Below are positions 5,951 through 11,215 of a DNA stretch of 11,215 nt, piece after piece (position 1 is the stretch's first letter; each line of letters begins with the position of its first letter). The DNA is from JBOFEH01 sp051650265 (GTDB lineage Bacteria > Bacillota > Clostridia > Lachnospirales > Cellulosilyticaceae). The stretch spans positions 1 to 11,215 of the forward strand of contig JBOFIR010000258.1 of the NCBI GenBank assembly GCA_051650265.1, written 5' to 3'. The notes under the pieces were generated by a model. It saw only the letters and a list, made by a program, of their open reading frames with translations, had not been told where the DNA came from and did no database searches. A program made the position numbers and the translations under genes.

Positions 5951-6148
5951 ATGAACGAAAAATTACAGAAGCTGATGCAGATCCATGAAATGAGTTTTGA
6001 GGCACTAGCGAGGGAGCTCAATGTCAATAAACGTACGTTGACGCGTAAGTTTAATGGAAGTACAGACTGGACCTATCAAGAAATGATGATTTTGAGTGAG
6101 CTTTTGGAGATTGATGATATTGAAGCCTTTTTCTTTAGTGGCATGTAA
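5951..6148 (+). CDS. Small Cro/XRE-like helix-turn-helix protein
   Basis: A 65-residue protein that is almost entirely a Cro/C1-type DNA-binding domain: LQKLMQIHEMSFEALARELNVNKRTLTRKFNGSTDWTYQEMMILSELLEID. The first helix-turn-helix pair is FEALARELNV and the recognition helix is KRTLTRKFNG. The ATG at 5951 is preferred because AGGAG at 5939-5943 is well spaced. An in-frame ATG at 5936 would add five residues (MRRHR) and has a weaker AAAAGG ahead of it. The protein lies 90 bases after the SPOCS operon on the same strand with no terminator between, so co-transcription is possible in addition to its own promoter. It could regulate the operon or itself; no operator was identified. Such small proteins are also common in prophages, but no other phage gene is in view. 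Confidence 0.85.
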   Translation: MNEKLQKLMQIHEMSFEALARELNVNKRTLTRKFNGSTDWTYQEMMILSELLEIDDIEAFFFSGM

Positions 6149-6170
6149 CAAAACAATTCAACATCGCACA

Positions 6171-6211
6171 TAAAAATAGAGAAGAGCGGACCCATATAGG
6201 AGCCGCTCTTT
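6171..6211. terminator. Bidirectional terminator between convergent genes
   Basis: AAGAGCGG (6182-6189) pairs with CCGCTCTT (6203-6210) around a 13-base loop. On the plus strand a broken T-rich tail follows (TTTCTTATT). On the minus strand the stem is followed by TCTATTTTTA (6171-6180 complement), the better T-tract. It serves the small HTH gene and the minus-strand peptidase gene, whose stop codon is at 6213-6215. Confidence 0.8.
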
Positions 6212-6212
6212 C

Positions 6213-7478
6213 TTATTGAAGTTTTGCTTTAAGGACACCTTCAGTCGCTTTGAGGAAGTGGCTAATAGCTGTTTGACGCCATGTGTTTTCAGAAGGATAG
6301 AACATTTCCATATAGCGCGCGTTTAAGATGTCGTCTGTCATAGAGAATGAGGATGGGAAGAAGTGATTACGATTCTCGTCAATAGTGTATTTCATGGAAC
6401 GAATCATCGCAGGGAAGTCATCACCTAGTGTACCGAATTCAAAGCATGTCGAGTAAAGCTCAGTAGGTGTTTGTTCTTGGGCTGCTAAACGATAAAAATA
6501 TTCTGTAGTATCACCTGTTGTCGGATAAAAATCCTCAGAGTCATAGGCGATAACTGTATCATAGCCAAAGGTTGCTTTGGTCTCGGCCTCTGTCATTTGT
6601 TCATAAGAAGAATTGAAGATTGTCATAGCATAGCGTGGACCATATCCAGAGTGGAGATCAAGATGGATGAGATTGCTATAGCCTGCGTGGAGACTCTCTT
6701 TGAAGACTGATTTAAGATAACGTGTAGAGGCTTCATCTTGCGTGCCGCCATAGTAGACACCATTTGGAAACTGATATTGGCCACCTAATAAGGCATTGCT
6801 CAGGGTGGCGACGCCGCTTGTAATCACTTCCTTGGCAAGGCTTCCATAGAAGCCCATTTCATGAAGTAGCATATTGCCTATGCTATTTTGAGGCTCTAAA
6901 AAGTTAGAAACGACAGGATAGTCGGTATTGGTAGCAAGATCGAAGGTTGACCAGTCGTAGATAAAGTTACGGTTGAGATCAACGTTGTGCTCATTGTAAC
7001 GGCGTTTATATTTCATGCCATAAGGATTCACATTAGCCACAATCAGGACACCTGTATCAGTCGTATCTAATGTAGGGAGGATCTGATCCATGAAAACATC
7101 CAGCATTGTGGCGCCGATATAACCTTCGATTCCGTGAACACCAGTGGTAATTAGGATCAGGTTGTCCGTTGTTTGAGTTGGTGGGATAAAAATCGTATCA
7201 ATATAGAGATCATCACTCACATCAATAGCATAGGAAGATAAAGTGGCAAGATAGCCAGTATCTTGGAGCTTGGAGACCTGATCAGCGAGATGAGCACGCA
7301 CTTGCGTATAATCTGTTCTAAAAGAATCTGCATAGGGGCTATCGGTAGGTGTATCTTCTGGCTGTACTAGGTGGCGCATTATAGGCGGTGCGCCTAAGAG
7401 TAAGAACGCTCCCATGATACACAGGGTAGTAAGAATTTTTATAAAACGGCTAGGTTTGAATTGAGATAAAAAACGCAT
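6213..7478 (-). CDS. Membrane-anchored DUF2817/M14-like zinc carboxypeptidase
   Basis: A 421-residue protein. A basic N-terminus (MRFLSQFKPSRFIK) is followed by a hydrophobic segment (~15-33, ILTTLCIMGAFLLLGAPP), giving a signal anchor or signal peptide and an outward-facing enzyme. The catalytic part resembles DUF2817 (PF10994) of the M14 zinc peptidase group: zinc ligands His115 and Glu118 in TTGVHGIEGYIGA, NPYGMKYKRRYNEHNVDLNRNF (Asn169/Arg170, substrate carboxylate binding in M14), a third ligand in HLDLHSGYGP (His276 likely), and the candidate general base Glu347 in CFEFGT. All M14-type elements are present, so it is probably active, perhaps on peptides or peptidoglycan stems; the substrate is unknown. 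The start is the ATG at 7478, after AAAGGAG. A 24-residue upstream extension to 7550 lacks a ribosome binding site. Divergent from the chemoreceptor gene, with 106 bases between. Confidence 0.87.
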   Translation of the reverse strand: MRFLSQFKPSRFIKILTTLCIMGAFLLLGAPPIMRHLVQPEDTPTDSPYADSFRTDYTQVRAHLADQVSKLQDTGYLATLSSYAIDVSDDLYIDTIFIPPTQTTDNLILITTGVHGIEGYIGATMLDVFMDQILPTLDTTDTGVLIVANVNPYGMKYKRRYNEHNVDLNRNFIYDWSTFDLATNTDYPVVSNFLEPQNSIGNMLLHEMGFYGSLAKEVITSGVATLSNALLGGQYQFPNGVYYGGTQDEASTRYLKSVFKESLHAGYSNLIHLDLHSGYGPRYAMTIFNSSYEQMTEAETKATFGYDTVIAYDSEDFYPTTGDTTEYFYRLAAQEQTPTELYSTCFEFGTLGDDFPAMIRSMKYTIDENRNHFFPSSFSMTDDILNARYMEMFYPSENTWRQTAISHFLKATEGVLKAKLQ

Positions 7479-7483
7479 AAATT

Positions 7484-7490
7484 CTCCTTT
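7484..7490 (-). promoter_or_regulatory. Ribosome binding site fixing the peptidase start
   Basis: On the minus strand AAAGGAG is followed by AATTT and the ATG at 7478. It lies inside the longer reading frame that begins at 7550, which has no Shine-Dalgarno sequence of its own, so the shorter protein is preferred. Confidence 0.8.
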
Positions 7491-7526
7491 GTTTGCTTTA
7501 AGATTTCGCCATTTTCTGACGATAAA

Positions 7527-7562
7527 TAGAAAGTAAGATTTTCTAGGCATACTAGAAAGTAT
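7527..7562. repeat. Short direct repeats in the divergent intergenic region
   Basis: TAGAAAGTA occurs at 7527-7535 and again at 7553-7561, 26 bases apart start to start, with an inverted TTTCTA at 7540-7545 between them. The second copy lies in a small palindrome, ATACT-AGAA-AGTAT (7549-7562). The position between two divergent genes suits an operator, but this is AT-rich DNA and chance is possible. Confidence 0.4.
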
Positions 7563-7584
7563 ATCGACAGATAGGGGAGATAAA

Positions 7585-9075
7585 ATGAATAATGATTTAA
7601 TGGCAAAAAATGAAAATGAAGTCAGTCAGATTATTTACAAACTCTTTATAGGGTGTACGCTGCTGCTCGTTGTCAGTAATGTCATACAGTTGGTATTGTA
7701 TGGGGTACCAGAGATCACTATTGAAAGCGTGATCTACTATAGTCAATTTCTGATCTTTTTAATACCGATTATTTATTACAAAAAGTCTAAGACAAAGGAG
7801 CGCTTCAAGGGACTGAGTGTAGTGAGTATGCTGGTCTTTGCTTTTCTGATCTTCATGAATTCTTGGGTTAATGTAGCCTATATATGGATTGCACCTTTAG
7901 GCATTGCAGGGTTATATGGGAATCAAAGGTTGGTGAAAAAAACATTTTGTTGGACATTGCCACTGATGGTTGTTTCTCAGTTTGCACACTATGGATTTGC
8001 AGAGAAGATGGTGTTAGAAACTAGTTTGAATCGTGCTGTCCTTACATCTATTTATTACTTACTCCAACTACTAGTGATTGGCCTCTTGTATGTAAGTAGT
8101 GCCAAGAGAATGGGGAGAATGCTTGAGGAGAGTAATCATCTTAATGAAAAAGTCAATCACATGCTACGACAGATGAAAGAAGCAGCCAAGTACTTGAGTG
8201 ATAGCGTAGAAAAACTTAAGGGAAGTATGTTTGCTTCCACAGAGTCAGTAGAGGAGATTGCTTCGTCTGTAGCAGATGTGGAGACTGAGTCAAAAGAATT
8301 TATCGGTGAAATAGAGCATGTAGAAGAGGCAGTAGATGGCATTTACGAATCTATTGATCGTACAAAGACTGAGGCGAATGAGATTACATACCAAGTGGAT
8401 CAGATGGTGAATATGGTAAAGTATAATAAAGAAAATCTGATTGCAACAAGTCAAGATATTCTTAAGGTCGAACAAGCCAACCGTAAAACAACGGATACAA
8501 TGCTTGTCTTGAATGGGCAAATCACTCAGATCCAACAAGCGCTGGATGCAATTTTTAATATTGCGAGACAAACCAATCTCTTGGCGCTGAATGCAGCAAT
8601 CGAAGCCGCTCGTGCTGGGGAGCAGGGGCGCGGCTTTGCGGTTGTGGCAGATGAAGTGCGAAAATTAGCAGATGAGTCAGGGGCTACTTCACAAAAAATT
8701 CAAGATATCCTGGTTAATATCAGCAGTTATTCTGGGGAACTTACAGAGTCCCTTGAAGAAGGGACTGAGCTGATCAATCAGAATAGAGAATCAATCAAGG
8801 CATCAACAGATGACTTTGATAAGATGATGATGGGGCAAATGGAGATTGCCAGTAAGGTGCAGTCGATCAATAAAAATCTTGAACAGCTTGATGAACGTGG
8901 GGCAATGATTAAGGGGAGTGTCACCAGTCTCAATGCAAACTACACTTCCAAATATGACAATATCGCACAGATTGCAGCGTCTGTGGGAGATATCACAGCT
9001 ATGTTTGAGGAGTTTAGGTCTACAATAGAGGTGGTGAATGAAAAAGCCAATGACCTTAAGGAAGTAAGCATATAA
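7585..9075 (+). CDS. Methyl-accepting chemotaxis protein with multi-pass membrane N-terminus
   Basis: A 496-residue chemoreceptor that would signal through CheW/CheA to the flagellar motor or another output. Residues ~16-170 hold five or six hydrophobic segments (about 16-38, 44-64, 77-111, 117-137, 149-170) with only short loops, so there is no large extracellular Cache or four-helix sensor domain. No clear HAMP domain follows. From ~185 to the end is a long coiled-coil signalling domain whose hairpin tip at ~325-365 is nearly canonical: IARQTNLLALNAAIEAARAGEQGRGFAVVADEVRKLADES (given by position; key residues E340, R343, E346, R349). The start has AGGGGAGAT just ahead. It is monocistronic, with a terminator 5 bases after the stop. 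No che or flagellar genes are in view. Ligand sensing would have to occur in the membrane bundle. Confidence 0.93.
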   Translation: MNNDLMAKNENEVSQIIYKLFIGCTLLLVVSNVIQLVLYGVPEITIESVIYYSQFLIFLIPIIYYKKSKTKERFKGLSVVSMLVFAFLIFMNSWVNVAYIWIAPLGIAGLYGNQRLVKKTFCWTLPLMVVSQFAHYGFAEKMVLETSLNRAVLTSIYYLLQLLVIGLLYVSSAKRMGRMLEESNHLNEKVNHMLRQMKEAAKYLSDSVEKLKGSMFASTESVEEIASSVADVETESKEFIGEIEHVEEAVDGIYESIDRTKTEANEITYQVDQMVNMVKYNKENLIATSQDILKVEQANRKTTDTMLVLNGQITQIQQALDAIFNIARQTNLLALNAAIEAARAGEQGRGFAVVADEVRKLADESGATSQKIQDILVNISSYSGELTESLEEGTELINQNRESIKASTDDFDKMMMGQMEIASKVQSINKNLEQLDERGAMIKGSVTSLNANYTSKYDNIAQIAASVGDITAMFEEFRSTIEVVNEKANDLKEVSI

Positions 9076-9080
9076 GGAAG

Positions 9081-9114
9081 AAAGCCTTAGCCGTATGGCT
9101 AGGGCTTTATTTTT
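9081..9114 (+). terminator. Intrinsic terminator of the chemoreceptor gene
   Basis: A 12-base-pair stem (9081-9092 with 9097-9108, AAAGCC/GGCTTT core, one wobble) with a GTAT loop, followed by TTTATTTTT to 9114. Confidence 0.92.
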
Positions 9115-9180
9115 AAAGTTTTGTTTTAATTTTACGAAAAAAATAAATAAAAATAAGAAAAAATATAACAAAATATTAGG

Positions 9181-9200
9181 TAGATTTTAATTAAAATCTA
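9181..9200. promoter_or_regulatory. Perfect 20-base palindrome, possible operator
   Basis: TAGATTTTAATTAAAATCTA is a perfect inverted repeat. It ends four bases before the putative -35 of the GH84 gene promoter, a fitting place for a repressor or activator site. The sequence is AT-only except for one G and one C, so it could also act as an UP-like element. Confidence 0.5.
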
Positions 9201-9204
9201 TTAA

Positions 9205-9233
9205 TATACAAACGTATAATGTAAAGGTATAAT
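9205..9233 (+). promoter_or_regulatory. Probable promoter for the GH84 gene
   Basis: TATACA at 9205-9210 and a perfect TATAAT at 9228-9233 are separated by 17 bases. A second TATAAT lies at 9215-9220 but has no good -35. The leader to the ATG at 9315 would be about 75 bases and shows no clear structure. Confidence 0.6.
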
Positions 9234-9314
9234 AAAAGTTACAAGACAGCTATGTGTGCAGCGAAGATGTGAGACATCAAGATTAAACCAAGAAAAGAGA
9301 GAAGGACAAGTATC

Positions 9315-11215
9315 ATGAACCAATTAGAACTCGGATTTTATGAATTATTCCCAGTTCCTCAAGAAGTAGAGGTATTAGGGGGAGTACTTATTCCAACAGC
9401 AGCTATTAATATTGTAACAAACATTGAACTCAAGGAAGCAACGCTTCCAATGTTACAAGAAGCTTTAACAAAGAAAGGCTTTACATATAGCGTATCAAAA
9501 AATGTAGAAATTGGGCAAACCAATATTATCTTAAAAGTATGTGAGTGTATCCCACAAACAGAAGGATATGGACTTCGTATAGGTGGGGATTCAAATGATA
9601 TAACAATTATAGGTGCGGATCTAGATGGAATCCACTACGGTGTTGTAACACTTATGAGTATTTTAGAACAGGCAGAAGGCCGTGACCTCATTGCTTGTGC
9701 AATCCAAGATTATCCAGAAATTCTTTACAGAGGGTATATCGAAGGATTCTATGGATTCCCATGGTCACATGAGGATCGTATGGACCTGATGACATTCTGT
9801 GCAAAATACAAGATGAACTCTTATATCTACGCACCAAAAGATGATCCATATCATAGAAGTCACTGGAGAGACCTTTACCCAGAAGACAAAGGGCAACAAA
9901 TTGCAGAGCTTGCACAAGCTGGGCATACAAACAATCTCAACTTCGTATGGACAATCCATCCAGGAGACTCTATTGATCTTCAATTAGAAGAAGACTTCAA
10001 TTCAGCAGTAGCAAAACTTGAGCAACTTTATACACTTGGCGTACGTCAGTTTGGTGTACTCTTCGATGATATCGGTGGCGTTCCAAATGGTAAAGAGCAA
10101 GCAGACTTTATCAACCGTATTGATGCAGAGTTTGTGAAAGCAAAAGGTGATGTGAGACCATTACTAACAGTAGGGACAAGATACTGTGAGGCTTGGGGAC
10201 CATCTATGACAGGTTACTTCAAACCATTCGTGGATACATTACATGATGATATTGAAATCATGTGGACTGGTGCTGCAACCATGTCAAATGTTGCAAGAGA
10301 ACAGTTCGATGCACCAATGCGTGCTATTGAATCAGACAAAAACCTCTCTGTATGGTGGAACTACCCAGTAAATGACTACTGTGATCAAAAAATGCTTATG
10401 GGTAAAATCGAGAACTTAAGCTCAGATGTAAATAATATCAATGGATTCTTCTCAAATCCAATGAACCAAGCACAGGCTTCAAAACAAGCTTTATTCTGCA
10501 TTGCAGATCACAACTGGAACACAGATGCATACAACTGTGATGCAAGCTTTAAAGCGTCATTCAAAGCTTTAGCACCAGAAGTAGCGGAAGACCTTGAGAT
10601 CTTTGCTTCAAACTGCTGTTACCTTGTAGATGATGGTGGGGCAAGTGGTACATTCTTATTTGATGAGTCATGGGAGATCAAAGAAGATGTGGCTGCAATC
10701 CAAGAAGGCGTTGCAAATGGGGCTGATGTGACAGAAGTGGCTGCAAGACTATTAGCAGCATTTGAGCGTATGGAAGTTGCGGCGGTACGTGTTGAAGAAA
10801 ACTGCAAAAATGAACACTTAGTAGAAGAACTGAGACCATTCTTAGCAGCTACAAAACTCATGGCACAAGCGGGCCAAAATGTGATCCGTGCAGTAGCCGC
10901 TTTAAGAGAAGAAAACTTCATCCCAATGGAAGGTTTCATCGAAAAAGCATTTGCTGAGTATAAAGCAATGGAGGACTGCAAAGTACTTCGTCTCAAAGAG
11001 GGTGCTGAGCGCTACTTCACAGTAGATGCAGGAACACTTGTGATCAAACCATTCCTCAAAGAGATGATCTCACTTGTAGCAATCGCTGGTGGTATTGAAG
11101 CCAAACCACTTGATCTTGGTTATGTACGTCAAAACGTTGCCCTTGCAGCAAATGGCGCGACAGCTACTGCTTCAGACTTCATCGGGGAGCAAAGCCCAGA
11201 GAAAGCACTTACAGG
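9315..11215 (+). CDS. GH84 beta-N-acetylglucosaminidase, 3' truncated by window
   Basis: A glycoside hydrolase that would release terminal beta-GlcNAc by substrate-assisted catalysis (GH84, the NagJ/O-GlcNAcase family). 633 residues are visible and the frame is open at the right edge. Order: an N-terminal GH20b-like domain (~8-130, ELFPVPQEVEVLGG...), the GH84 catalytic barrel (~138-430) with YRGYIEGFYGFPWSHEDR, APKDDPYHR and the catalytic Asp pair D251-D252 in FGVLFDDIGG, then WTGAATMSN and WWNYPVNDY, a helical region (~450-600), and what looks like the start of a CBM32/F5-8C module (NVALAANGATATASDF...SPEKALT). No signal peptide is seen. The start has GAAGGA at 9301-9306, and an in-frame stop at 9270-9272 excludes a longer N-terminus. 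The A-ending, strongly biased codons resemble those of the lipoprotein gene, suggesting good expression. Confidence 0.93.
   Translation, partial: MNQLELGFYELFPVPQEVEVLGGVLIPTAAINIVTNIELKEATLPMLQEALTKKGFTYSVSKNVEIGQTNIILKVCECIPQTEGYGLRIGGDSNDITIIGADLDGIHYGVVTLMSILEQAEGRDLIACAIQDYPEILYRGYIEGFYGFPWSHEDRMDLMTFCAKYKMNSYIYAPKDDPYHRSHWRDLYPEDKGQQIAELAQAGHTNNLNFVWTIHPGDSIDLQLEEDFNSAVAKLEQLYTLGVRQFGVLFDDIGGVPNGKEQADFINRIDAEFVKAKGDVRPLLTVGTRYCEAWGPSMTGYFKPFVDTLHDDIEIMWTGAATMSNVAREQFDAPMRAIESDKNLSVWWNYPVNDYCDQKMLMGKIENLSSDVNNINGFFSNPMNQAQASKQALFCIADHNWNTDAYNCDASFKASFKALAPEVAEDLEIFASNCCYLVDDGGASGTFLFDESWEIKEDVAAIQEGVANGADVTEVAARLLAAFERMEVAAVRVEENCKNEHLVEELRPFLAATKLMAQAGQNVIRAVAALREENFIPMEGFIEKAFAEYKAMEDCKVLRLKEGAERYFTVDAGTLVIKPFLKEMISLVAIAGGIEAKPLDLGYVRQNVALAANGATATASDFIGEQSPEKALT

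Noticed and set aside
7479..7550. 24-residue N-terminal extension of the minus-strand peptidase
   Set aside because: There is no ribosome binding site ahead of 7550, while AAAGGAG precedes the ATG at 7478 and the shorter form begins with a normal signal-anchor.
9688..9983. Two overlapping minus-strand reading frames inside the GH84 gene
   Set aside because: They overlap each other and a confident GH84 coding region with catalytic motifs; shadows of its codon bias.
10619..10996. Minus-strand reading frame of 125 codons inside the GH84 gene
   Set aside because: Its composition (Ser/Ala/Thr-rich) mirrors the biased GCA/GAA codons of the sense strand, and there is no ribosome binding site.

Overview
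The window reads as chromosomal DNA from a low-GC, endospore-forming Gram-positive anaerobe of the clostridial/Lachnospiraceae type. Support comes from AT-rich spacers, sigma-A-like promoters, AGGAGG-type ribosome binding sites, many intrinsic terminators, and families typical of Clostridia: SPOCS/DUF3794 spore proteins, a CarD-like regulator, DUF2817, and a GH84 enzyme entering a CBM32-like module. A Cellulosilyticum-like host is a guess from overall flavour and is not shown by the sequence.

Layout, left to right. (1) 1-1075: the C-terminal part of an NhaC-family Na+/H+ antiporter, cut by the window edge and closed by a strong terminator. (2) 1305-1796: an excisionase/MerR-like helix-turn-helix protein with its own promoter, followed by a 320-base gene-free stretch holding a long hairpin without a T-tract. 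(3) 2117-2953: a lipoprotein made of two tandem FMN-binding-like domains, with its own promoter and terminator. (4) 3077-3149: tRNA-Ala(GGC), with promoter and terminator. (5) 3447-3956: a CarD-like RNA polymerase-binding regulator, preceded by an unexplained hairpin. (6) 4124-5860: a tight three-gene operon in which each product carries a SPOCS-like domain; the third adds an N-terminal DUF11 surface-repeat domain. (7) 5951-6148: a 65-residue Cro/XRE-like protein. (8) 6213-7478, minus strand: a membrane-anchored DUF2817/M14-like metallopeptidase, convergent with the HTH gene and sharing a terminator with it. (9) 7585-9075: a methyl-accepting chemotaxis protein with a multi-pass membrane N-terminus. 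(10) 9315-11215: a GH84 beta-N-acetylglucosaminidase with no visible signal peptide, running off the right edge into what looks like the start of a CBM32 module.

Most genes are single transcription units with their own promoter or terminator, so this is largely a mosaic of housekeeping and accessory genes. The one real multi-gene unit is the SPOCS operon (11-base overlap, then a 13-base gap), possibly extended by the small HTH gene because no terminator separates them. It is the best candidate for an undescribed system: a set of small SPOCS proteins without LysM domains, one fused to DUF11, plausibly used in spore envelope assembly. The second point of interest is the duplicated FMN-binding-like lipoprotein, whose flavinylation motifs read DxxTGVS instead of the usual SGAT/S.
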